Both the position numbers and the translations under genes were made by a program. The notes beneath the pieces are model-generated. The model was not told the DNA's origin and searched no databases. It saw only the letters and a program-made list of their open reading frames with translations. A DNA stretch of 64,000 nucleotides from assembly GCA_900473045.1 (NCBI GenBank), contig UCKS01000034.1, forward strand, positions 1 through 64,000, read 5' to 3'. The DNA is from Hyphomicrobiales bacterium (GTDB lineage: Bacteria > Pseudomonadota > Alphaproteobacteria > Rhizobiales > Rhizobiaceae). Shown piece after piece: positions 7,738-15,147 of the stretch; within the stretch, counting starts at the first letter, position 1, and each line of letters opens with the position of its first letter.

Positions 7738-9588
7738 CTAACCGATACGCTGGGACGCGAGTGCCTTTTCGTAGCCCTTGCGGGCTTCGTTGACCTGCGG
7801 CCGGGCGGAGACTTCTGGGACCGCCACATCCCACCAGTTACCGCCCTCGTCCGTGGTGATCAGCGGGTCGGTATCGATGACAATAACGGTGGTGCGGTTT
7901 TCGCCGGCGGTTTCCTTCAGCGCGATTTCCAGCTCGCTGATCGAGGCGACCTTGCGGGTGAGCGCCCCCATGGCAGCGGCATGCCCGGCAAAATCGATCG
8001 CCGGCAGCGTCACATGATGGGTGTCGCGCAAAAGGTTGTTGAAGTTGGCACCGCCGGTCGCCATCTGCAGCCGGTTGATGCAGCCATAGCCGGCATTGTC
8101 GAGCAGCACGATGGTGATCTTGGCGCCAAGCATGATCGATGAGGCGATCTCGGCATTCAGCATCATGTAGCTGCCGTCGCCGACCATGACGATGACGTCG
8201 CTGTCGGGCTTGGCAAGCTTGACGCCGAGACCGCCGGCCACTTCGTAGCCCATGGTCGAGAAGCCGTATTCCATGTGATAGCTGCCAGGCGCATCCGCCT
8301 GCCAGAGCTTGTGCAATTCGCCGGGCAGGCCGCCGGCGGCGCAGACCAGCGTGGTGTTTTCCTTGCGGGCGCGCTGGACAGCACCGATGACCTGGGCGTC
8401 GGACGGAAGTGCTGCATTGGTCGCCGCGGTCGCCTTAGCTGCTGCCTTCAGCCATTCGGCCTTTCCGTCCGTTGCCTTCTGCGTCCAGGCGGTATCGACC
8501 TTGTGCGAACCGAGGGCGGCGCTGAGCGCATCGAGACCGACGCGGGCGTCGGAGACCAGCGGCAGGGCCTCATGCTTGGCGGCATCGAAGGCTTGCGTAT
8601 TGAGGCCGATGATCTTCAAGTCGTCGTTCTTGAACAGCGACCAGGAGCCGGTGGTGAAATCCTGCAGGCGCGAGCCGACGGCAAGAACCACATCGGCATC
8701 CTCGGCCATCTGGTTGGACGCAGACGTGCCGGTGACGCCGACCGAGCCCATGTTGAGCGGATGGCTATGCGGCAGCGACGACTTGCCGGCCTGGGTTTCG
8801 ACAACGGGAATGCCATGTCTTTCCGCAAAGGCAGCGAGCGTCTTACTGGCTTCGGAATAGAGCACGCCGCCGCCGGAAATGATCACCGGCTTCCTGGCGG
8901 ATTTCAGCACCGTAATCGCATGGGCGAGTTCATCCGCATCCGGATGCAGGCGGCGGGTCGACCAGACCTTTTCGTCGAAGAAACTTTCCGGGTAATCATA
9001 GGCTTCCGCCTGCACATCCTGGCAGAGCGACAGCGTGACCGGGCCGCAATCTGCGGGGTCGGTCAGCACCTGCATGGCGCGGCGCAGCGCCGGGATGATC
9101 TGTTCGGGGCGGGTGATGCGGTCGAAATAGCGCGACACCGGCTTGAAGCAATCATTCACCGTCATGGTGCCGTCGCCGAAATCCTCGATCTGCTGCAAAA
9201 CCGGATCGGGACGGCGATTGGCAAAGACATCGCCGGGGAGAAGCAGGACAGGCAGGCGGTTGACATGGGCGAGCGCCGCCGATGTCACCATATTGAGCGC
9301 ACCGGGGCCGATCGAGGTGGTGCAGGCCATGAAGCGGCGGCGGAAGCTTGCCTTGGCAAACGCAATCGCCGCATTGGCCATGCCCTGCTCGTTCTGGGCG
9401 CGATAGGTCGGCAGCGTATCCTTGATACCATGCAGCGCCTCGCCGATACCGGCGACATTGCCATGGCCGAAAATGGCAAAGACACCACCAAAGATCGGCG
9501 TCTTCTCGCCGTCGATCACGGTCATCTGCCTGGTGAGAAACCGCGCGACGGCTTGCGCCATGGTCAGGCGAACGGTTTTCTGGCTCAT
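7738..9588 (-). CDS. iolD: 3D-(3,5/4)-trihydroxycyclohexane-1,2-dione acylhydrolase
   Basis: A 616-residue thiamine-diphosphate enzyme that opens the ring of the trihydroxycyclohexanedione to 5-deoxy-glucuronate. It has the three-domain layout of the acetolactate-synthase superfamily: an N-terminal Pyr domain (residues about 5-200), a central domain with ISGGGVLYSEASKTL, and a C-terminal PP domain with the thiamine-binding GDG...N motif (VMVGDGSYMMLNAEIASS). The ATG at 9588 is chosen because a GAGGAGGAAACG ribosome-binding site sits directly before it; an earlier in-frame start eight codons upstream lacks one. It lies in iolRCDEB between iolC and iolE. Confidence 0.97.
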   Translation of the reverse strand: MSQKTVRLTMAQAVARFLTRQMTVIDGEKTPIFGGVFAIFGHGNVAGIGEALHGIKDTLPTYRAQNEQGMANAAIAFAKASFRRRFMACTTSIGPGALNMVTSAALAHVNRLPVLLLPGDVFANRRPDPVLQQIEDFGDGTMTVNDCFKPVSRYFDRITRPEQIIPALRRAMQVLTDPADCGPVTLSLCQDVQAEAYDYPESFFDEKVWSTRRLHPDADELAHAITVLKSARKPVIISGGGVLYSEASKTLAAFAERHGIPVVETQAGKSSLPHSHPLNMGSVGVTGTSASNQMAEDADVVLAVGSRLQDFTTGSWSLFKNDDLKIIGLNTQAFDAAKHEALPLVSDARVGLDALSAALGSHKVDTAWTQKATDGKAEWLKAAAKATAATNAALPSDAQVIGAVQRARKENTTLVCAAGGLPGELHKLWQADAPGSYHMEYGFSTMGYEVAGGLGVKLAKPDSDVIVMVGDGSYMMLNAEIASSIMLGAKITIVLLDNAGYGCINRLQMATGGANFNNLLRDTHHVTLPAIDFAGHAAAMGALTRKVASISELEIALKETAGENRTTVIVIDTDPLITTDEGGNWWDVAVPEVSARPQVNEARKGYEKALASQRIG

Positions 9589-9648
9589 CGTTTCCTCCTC
9601 GAACGAGGACATTGCCTCGCATTAAATCCTGTCTATGAGGAAAGTTTT

Positions 9649-9778
9649 ACCCCCCTCTGTCCCTTTGGGACATCTCCCCCTCAAGAGGGGAGATCATTCT
9701 TTTCCCATTTGGGCCACATCAGTATCGGTTCATCTCCCCCTTTGAGGGGGAGATGTCGGCGTCGCCGACAGAGGGGGT
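9649..9778. repeat. Composite palindromic element between iolC and iolD
   Basis: The iolC-iolD gap holds nested hairpins. Outer arms are at 9649-9661 (ACCCCCCTCTGTC) and 9767-9778 (GACAGAGGGGGT). Inside are GTCCCTTTGGGAC at 9659-9671, an imperfect stem at 9672-9694, a perfect CATCTCCCCC/GGGGGAGATG stem at 9731-9755, and TGTCGGC-GTC-GCCGACA at 9754-9770. It looks like a dispersed rhizobial palindromic repeat. Being transcribed within the iol operon, it could change relative expression of iolC and iolD. Confidence 0.75.
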
Positions 9779-9804
9779 GCAGCCACGAAGGCCACACCAT
9801 CCCA

Positions 9805-11736
9805 TCAAGCCGCCTTGGTTTCCCCCAGCCCGAGCCAGAGGTTGACCAGCGCCTCAAACCTGCCCGCCATATCGGCGATTGCCTGTTCGTCGTCGATCTC
9901 GCCAGCCAGCCAGGCCTTGCTGGCTTCGGCAAAGATCGTCCGGCCGACGGCAAAACCCTTGACGGTCTTTGACGTGCGGGCAGCGGTAAAACCTTCCTTC
10001 AACGCTTCATATGGGGCTTCCAATCCGAGTAGGACAACACCGCGGCAAAGCGGGTCGCGCTTTTCGATGACGGCATCGATGGCGGCCCAGGCGGCGCGGC
10101 TTGCCTGCGGCTCCAGCTTCCACCAATCCGGCTTCAGGCCGGCATCATAGAGTTCGCCCAGCGCGCGCGGGATCGTGTTGTCATCCAGCGTGCCATGCTT
10201 GCCGGCGATGATCTCGATCAGTATTTCGCGGCCGACCTTGCGGGCCGCTTCGAAGGCGGAGCGCAGCTTGGCGATCTGGGTGGCCTTCAGCTCAGCCGGA
10301 TCATCCGGATGGAAGAAGCTCAAGACCTTGATGCAGTGATCGACCGGCCATTCGATCAGCCGGCTTCCGAGATCCTGACTGAACTCGAACTGCAGTGGAC
10401 GCGAGCCGGGGAGCTCGATCGGCTTGCCGATCCAGAAGTTCTTGTTGACGGCATAGAGCGCGTCACGGCCATACTTGTCGTCGATCAGCATGCCGAAGCC
10501 CGGACGGCCATTGGCGATGCGTTCGGCCGCCTTAACTGCGAGGACCTTGAAGGCCGGAATGCGGGCCAAAAGCTCGGCATTGTCCCCGGCCAGATCTTCC
10601 AGCTGGCTGCGGTGATCGATGGCAAGCGCCATCAACTGCGGGATTTCGCGGCGGCGGGTCGTTGCCCAGTGGACGTGGTTGATCGCCTCGTCCTTGCGCA
10701 GCGCCTTTTCCTTGCTGCCGTTTTCGAGGAAGAATTGCAGCTCGGTCCAGGTGGGGATTTCCGGTGCGCAGAGCAGGCGGGAGACGGCAAAAGCACCGCA
10801 AGCATTGGCCCAGGTGGCCGACGTCGCATGCGGCTCGCCCTTCAGCCAACCGCGCAGGAAGCCCGACATGAAGGCGTCACCGGCACCGAGCACGTTATAG
10901 ACCTCGATCGGGAAACCCTTGCCGACAATGCCATCTTCGAGATCGTCGGAGATGTCGCCGTCATAGACGATGCAGCCCATCGGGCCGCGCTTCAAGACGA
11001 TCGTCGCCTTGGAATTGGCGCGGATGGTTTTCAGCGCCGCCAAAAGGTCGCTGTCGCCGGATGCGATGAGAACTTCTTCTTCGGTGCCGACGATCAGGTC
11101 GCAATCGGCCAGCACCGTCTTCAGATGGGCGGAGACCTTTTCGGAGGCGATGTAGCGGTTGTCGCCGGCGTCATGGCCGGCAAGGCCCCAGAGGTTCGGG
11201 CGGTAATCGATATCGAACACCACTTTGGCGCCGCTTTGCTTGGCGATGCGGATCGCCTTGCGCTGGGCAGCATCCGTATGGGGCTTGGCGAAATGCGTTC
11301 CGGTGACCAGGATGGCGCGGGCCGAGCAGATGAAGTCTTCGGAAACATCGTCTTCACACAGCGCACTGTCGGCGCAATTGTCGCGGTAGAACAAAAGCGG
11401 GAAGGAATGGTCGCTTTCGACGGCCAGGATGGCAAGGGCCGTCAGCCGCTCGGGATCGGTGACGATGCCCTTGGTCTCTACGCCTTCCCGCTCCAGTTGC
11501 TCGCGGATGAAGCGGCCCATCTGCTCCTTGCCGACGCGGGTCAGAAGTGCTGATTTCAGGCCGAGGCGCGCGGTGCCGACCGAGATATTGGTGGGGCAAC
11601 CACCGACGGACTTGGCGAAGCTGGCGACATCTTCAAGCCGGGTTCCGATCTGCTGGCCGTAAAGATCGACCGAGGCCCGGCCGATGGTAATGAGGTCAAG
11701 CGACTTGTCGGCCTGCGTCCCGTTGATCTGGCTCAC
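9805..11736 (-). CDS. iolC: Bifunctional 5-dehydro-2-deoxygluconokinase / DUF2090 protein
   Basis: A 643-residue fusion. Residues about 10-330 are a PfkB-type sugar kinase with the N-terminal GRASVDLYGQQ and the ATP/catalytic motif NVLGAGDAFMSGFLRG. It phosphorylates 2-deoxy-5-keto-gluconate. Residues about 340-643 are a DUF2090 domain, which in rhizobia is fused to IolC and is proposed to be the aldolase step otherwise done by IolJ; that role is inference. No separate iolJ is seen here. The GTG start at 11736 has a GGGAGGA ribosome-binding site. Its promoter region abuts the 3' end of iolR and holds a candidate IolR operator. Confidence 0.95.
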   Translation of the reverse strand: MSQINGTQADKSLDLITIGRASVDLYGQQIGTRLEDVASFAKSVGGCPTNISVGTARLGLKSALLTRVGKEQMGRFIREQLEREGVETKGIVTDPERLTALAILAVESDHSFPLLFYRDNCADSALCEDDVSEDFICSARAILVTGTHFAKPHTDAAQRKAIRIAKQSGAKVVFDIDYRPNLWGLAGHDAGDNRYIASEKVSAHLKTVLADCDLIVGTEEEVLIASGDSDLLAALKTIRANSKATIVLKRGPMGCIVYDGDISDDLEDGIVGKGFPIEVYNVLGAGDAFMSGFLRGWLKGEPHATSATWANACGAFAVSRLLCAPEIPTWTELQFFLENGSKEKALRKDEAINHVHWATTRRREIPQLMALAIDHRSQLEDLAGDNAELLARIPAFKVLAVKAAERIANGRPGFGMLIDDKYGRDALYAVNKNFWIGKPIELPGSRPLQFEFSQDLGSRLIEWPVDHCIKVLSFFHPDDPAELKATQIAKLRSAFEAARKVGREILIEIIAGKHGTLDDNTIPRALGELYDAGLKPDWWKLEPQASRAAWAAIDAVIEKRDPLCRGVVLLGLEAPYEALKEGFTAARTSKTVKGFAVGRTIFAEASKAWLAGEIDDEQAIADMAGRFEALVNLWLGLGETKAA

Positions 11737-11830
11737 TGCGTCCTCCCGACGGGCGCTTGCGTCGCGCCGACATTTTTATTGGCTGGTGGGTGTCGCCTTT
11801 ATGAAACATAAATTCCGTCATTTCGTCAAT

Positions 11831-11848
11831 ATGGAATTTTCATTCCAT
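11831..11848. promoter_or_regulatory. Candidate IolR operator upstream of iolC
   Basis: The palindrome ATGGAAT-TTTC-ATTCCAT fits GGAA-N6-TTCC, the form I recall for IolR recognition in Sinorhizobium iol promoters. It overlaps the last codons of iolR (stop at 11840-11842). On the minus strand a TTGACG -35-like hexamer (11824-11829) follows immediately, so a bound repressor would cover the promoter. I could not pick a confident -10. Confidence 0.6.
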
Positions 11849-12703
11849 TGAACGATCTTCGCTGATCCGCCGTCTTTTTTCGGCAACGGCGACCGTCAAG
11901 GCCATGGCGAAAGCCATGCTAGCCGACAGCGAGCGAAACCCGGCGTGATCGGCCTCGACAAGCTCGAACCAGACCTTCGAGGATTCTGCGAGCGGCGAGA
12001 AGGCCGAATCGGTCAGCGAGACGACAGGCACCTTGCGGCTGGCGAGCAATTTCGCCTGATTGACGCTTTCGGAGGCGTAAGGCGAGAAACTGACGGCAAA
12101 CGCCGCGTCCTGCGGTCCTGCCATCGCCAGGATATCGTCATCGATCCCGGCTGCCGTGCCGACCATCTGGTATTTGACCTTCAGCTTGCCGAAGGCATAG
12201 GCCATGTAGCCGGAGATCGGATAGGAGCGCCGCTTGGCGACGAGGTAGATGGTTTCGGCACCGGCCAGAATATTGACGGCGCGCTCGAAGGCTTCGGGTT
12301 CGACGGAGCTGGCGATATTGTCCAGCGAACGATGGGCGGCAGCCACGAAGCCGTTGAAGATCGAGCCGCTTTCCAGCTTGCTGTGGTCGTTGCCGCTCAG
12401 CGCCTTCAGGCGCTCGTCATAGCCGGGCGTGCGCTCGCGCAACCGTGCGCGAAAGATCTGCTGCAGGCTGGAAAACCCCTCGAAACCGAAATGCTGGGCA
12501 AAGCGCACCAGCGTCGACGGCTGGACATCGGCTGATGTGGCGATGCTGGCCGCCGTGCCGAAGGCGATTTCGTCGGGATTGTCGAGGGCGTAGGCAGCCA
12601 CCTGGCGCAACCGCTTCGGCAACTGGGCCTTGCGCTCGAGGATGATCGTCTTGAGCCCGTCGAAATCCTGCGGAATGGCGATGTTTTGTTCGGTTTCGGC
12701 CAT
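11840..12703 (-). CDS. iolR: RpiR/MurR family regulator of inositol catabolism
   Basis: A 287-residue regulator with an N-terminal helix-turn-helix RpiR domain (residues about 10-85; FGTAASIATSADVQPSTLVRFAQHFGFEGFSSLQ) and a C-terminal SIS sugar-phosphate-binding domain (IYLVAKRRSYPISGYMAYAFGKL ... VSLTDSAFSPLAESS). In Sinorhizobium the equivalent IolR represses iol genes until a pathway intermediate is present. The ATG at 12703 is chosen because it has an AGGAAGAG ribosome-binding site and gives the family length; the open frame extends further upstream without family similarity. It heads the leftward iolRCDEB cluster. Candidate operators lie both before it and at its 3' end. Confidence 0.93.
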   Translation of the reverse strand: MAETEQNIAIPQDFDGLKTIILERKAQLPKRLRQVAAYALDNPDEIAFGTAASIATSADVQPSTLVRFAQHFGFEGFSSLQQIFRARLRERTPGYDERLKALSGNDHSKLESGSIFNGFVAAAHRSLDNIASSVEPEAFERAVNILAGAETIYLVAKRRSYPISGYMAYAFGKLKVKYQMVGTAAGIDDDILAMAGPQDAAFAVSFSPYASESVNQAKLLASRKVPVVSLTDSAFSPLAESSKVWFELVEADHAGFRSLSASMAFAMALTVAVAEKRRRISEDRSME

Positions 12704-13028
12704 CTGTCCGGGTCTCTTCCTGCTTCGTGCTATCGGCAGAACCTTATGCAAATATTCCGAGCAGGAATAGAATGTACATTCCACATCTGCATTTTTCTTA
12801 CTGTTTTCCGTTTCGCACCGTCCCGACAGCCATTCGGATGGATTGGCTTTCCATCCAACATTCCCGAAGAAACAGACCTCGCGTCCAAAAATGGCAGATT
12901 GACCCGGCAAGATGCGGAAATGATGCTGTTCGTTAACGCATTTTTACCATGTTCGGCCGGATGATCGGGCAATATCATGGTTAACGAACCATCAAGGCGG
13001 GCCATCCCCGCGATCCGGAGTATCCTGC
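12704..13028. promoter_or_regulatory. Divergent control region iolR / amidotransferase
   Basis: This 325-base gap has no convincing gene. Toward iolR it contains GAATGTACATTC (12770-12781), read on the minus strand as GGAA-TGTACA-TTCT, one base from the GGAA-N6-TTCC operator pattern. Beside it is ATTCC-GAGCA-GGAAT (12754-12768). Toward the amidotransferase gene is the inverted repeat ATGGTT-AACG-AACCAT (12977-12992). The first two sites suggest iolR autoregulation; the meaning of the third is unknown. Confidence 0.5.
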
Positions 13029-13856
13029 ATGTGCCGCTGGGCAGCCTATCGTGGAGAGCCGCTTTATCTGGAAGAACTGGTGTCGTCGCCGGCCCACTCG
13101 CTGATCGAGCAATCCCATTGCGCCACCCGCGCCAAGACGGCGACCAACGGTGATGGTTTCGGCATCGCCTGGTACGGCGATCATCCGGAACCCGGCCGTT
13201 ACCGCGACATCCTGCCCGCCTGGTCGGATTGCAATCTGAAGAGCATCGCCCGGCAAATCCGCTCACCGCTGTTTCTCGCGCATGTGCGGGCCGCAACGGG
13301 CGGGGGCACACGGCGCGATAACTGTCATCCCTTCGTGCACGGCCGCTGGTCCTTCATGCACAACGGCCAGATCGGCGATTTCGAACATCTGCGCCGGCCG
13401 ATGGAAGCGATGCTCGACAATGATCTCTACACCGCCCGCACCGGCTCGACCGACAGCGAGCTGCTGTTTCTGCTGGCGCTGCAATTCGGCCTCGAGCAGG
13501 ATCCGTTGGGCGCGATTGCCGAGACTTTGGCCTTCGTCGAACGGCTGGCAGAACATCTGGAGCGCAAGGTTCTGGTGCGGTTCACCGCCGCCCTTTCCGA
13601 CGGCCACGACCTCTATGCGGTGCGCTACGCATCGGACTGGAAAGCACCGACACTCTATGCGGCGCCGATGGGACCGAGCGGCGGCTATTGCCTCGTCTCC
13701 GAACCGCTGAACGACGACGACAATGCCTGGGTGGAAATTCCGGACGGCACCGCCGTCATCGTCGGTGAAAACGGCGTCGATGTGCGGCTGTTCGGAACCG
13801 CAGGTGCTGCGCCTGATACGTCCCGGATGGAACGGATGGCGTCAGGAAAAATGTGA
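13029..13856 (+). CDS. Class II glutamine amidotransferase (YafJ-like)
   Basis: A 275-residue Ntn-type glutaminase domain. The protein begins MCRWAAYRGEP, placing the Cys nucleophile at position 2 once Met is removed. The substrate-pocket segments LFLAHVRAATGGGTRRDNCHPF, SFMHNGQIGDFE and TGSTDSELLFLLAL match the class II fold. No synthetase domain follows, so the acceptor is unknown; relatives include YafJ and EgtC. A GGAG ribosome-binding site precedes the ATG. Its last 15 bases overlap the 3' end of coaBC on the opposite strand. Confidence 0.9.
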   Translation: MCRWAAYRGEPLYLEELVSSPAHSLIEQSHCATRAKTATNGDGFGIAWYGDHPEPGRYRDILPAWSDCNLKSIARQIRSPLFLAHVRAATGGGTRRDNCHPFVHGRWSFMHNGQIGDFEHLRRPMEAMLDNDLYTARTGSTDSELLFLLALQFGLEQDPLGAIAETLAFVERLAEHLERKVLVRFTAALSDGHDLYAVRYASDWKAPTLYAAPMGPSGGYCLVSEPLNDDDNAWVEIPDGTAVIVGENGVDVRLFGTAGAAPDTSRMERMASGKM

Positions 13857-15047
13857 GGCGATCAGTGTGCCGAGCCGCTCGGCAACGGCCTGCTTGTCCA
13901 TTTCCGGCCAGTCCTCATCACCCGACTTGCCGATCACCTTCACAGTGTTGCGGTCACCGCCCATGATGCCGGTATGGGGTGAGACGTCGTTGGCGAGGAT
14001 GTAATCGGCACCCTTGCGTTGCAGCTTGGAGCGGCCGTTTTCGGCGACATTCTGCGTCTCCGCCGCAAACCCGACCACCAGTTTCGGCCGTTTGGCGTGA
14101 TGGCCGATGGTTTTCAGGATATCCGGGTTTTCGGTGAGCAACAGCGGTGGCGGCGCTTCGCCGGGCTGCTTCTTGATCTTGTTGCCGGACGCGCTCGCCA
14201 CCCGCCAGTCGGCGACGGCCGCGACCATCACGGCGATATCGGCCGGCAATGATCCGATAACGGCATCGCGCATTTCTTCGGCCCGCTCGACATGGACGAC
14301 CGTGACACCTTTCGGATCAGCGATCGTCACCGGCCCGGAGACCAGCGTGACGTCAGCCCCGAGCCGGGCGAGTTCTGCGGCGATGGCATGGCCCTGCTTG
14401 CCGGATGAGCGGTTGGCGATATAGCGTACCGGATCGATCGGCTCATGCGTCGGGCCGGATGTGACAATGGCTTTCTTGCCAGCCAATGGTTTCGGGCCAT
14501 TATCGAGCAACGCTTCGGCGGCGGCGACGATGTCCAAGGGTTCGGCCATCCGGCCTTCGCCTTTTTCGCCGCTTTCAGCCATTTCGCCGGAGGCCGGGCC
14601 GATGAAGTGGATACCATCTGCCACCAGCGTCGCGTGATTGCGGCGGGTGGCGGTGTGCGACCACATTTTCGGGTTCATCGCTGGTGCGGCGAGCACCGGC
14701 TTGTCCGTCGCCAGAAGGATGGTCGAGGCGAGATCGTCGGCCAGGCCGTTCGCCATTTTCGCCATCAGGCCGGCGGTGGCAGGGGCGATGACGATCAGGT
14801 CGCAATCGCGGGCAAGGCGGATATGGCCGACATCCTGTTCGTCCTCGCGGGAAAACAGCTCGGTGAACACCTTGTCGGCAGCCAGCGCCCCGACTGCGAG
14901 CGGCGTCACGAACGCCTGCGCTCCCGCCGTCATTACCGGACGGACAGAGGCGCCGCGTTCCCGCAGGCGGCGGATGAGATCGAGGCTCTTATAGGCCGCG
15001 ATACCGCCGGAAATGATGAGGAGGATGCGTTTTCCCTGAAGCGTCAT
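13842..15047 (-). CDS. coaBC: Phosphopantothenoylcysteine decarboxylase / phosphopantothenate-cysteine ligase
   Basis: A 401-residue bifunctional coenzyme A enzyme (also called Dfp). The N-terminal half is the FMN-dependent CoaC decarboxylase, with the start GKRILLIISGGIAAYKSLDLIR and the substrate-clamp motif APAMNPKMW. The C-terminal half, from about residue 185, is the CoaB ligase with VTSGPTHEPIDPVRYIANRSSGKQG and the KIKKQPGE lysine cluster followed by PDIL. In rhizobia it lies near ubiB-ubiE-mutM-dnaA; here the bph, zntA and macAB genes intervene. It converges with and overlaps the amidotransferase gene. Confidence 0.97.
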   Translation of the reverse strand: MTLQGKRILLIISGGIAAYKSLDLIRRLRERGASVRPVMTAGAQAFVTPLAVGALAADKVFTELFSREDEQDVGHIRLARDCDLIVIAPATAGLMAKMANGLADDLASTILLATDKPVLAAPAMNPKMWSHTATRRNHATLVADGIHFIGPASGEMAESGEKGEGRMAEPLDIVAAAEALLDNGPKPLAGKKAIVTSGPTHEPIDPVRYIANRSSGKQGHAIAAELARLGADVTLVSGPVTIADPKGVTVVHVERAEEMRDAVIGSLPADIAVMVAAVADWRVASASGNKIKKQPGEAPPPLLLTENPDILKTIGHHAKRPKLVVGFAAETQNVAENGRSKLQRKGADYILANDVSPHTGIMGGDRNTVKVIGKSGDEDWPEMDKQAVAERLGTLIASHFS

Positions 15048-15147
15048 GACGAATTCCGGTTTCGGCGGACCATTGCGCCCTGCCCTTTCGGCTGGACCCT
15101 ATCCGACCGACCGGTGGGAGGCAATCAGGCCATCGCGTTCGATCGGA

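Noticed and set aside
9649-9778. A small CRISPR-like array
   Set aside because: The repeats are inverted hairpins, not direct repeats with unique spacers.
8275-9972. A 565-codon open frame on the plus strand opposite iolD
   Set aside because: It mirrors the codon bias of iolD on the other strand, has no recognisable domain and no ribosome-binding site.
12977-12992. ATGGTT-AACG-AACCAT as an IolR site
   Set aside because: It does not fit GGAA-N6-TTCC and lies on the amidotransferase side of the gap.
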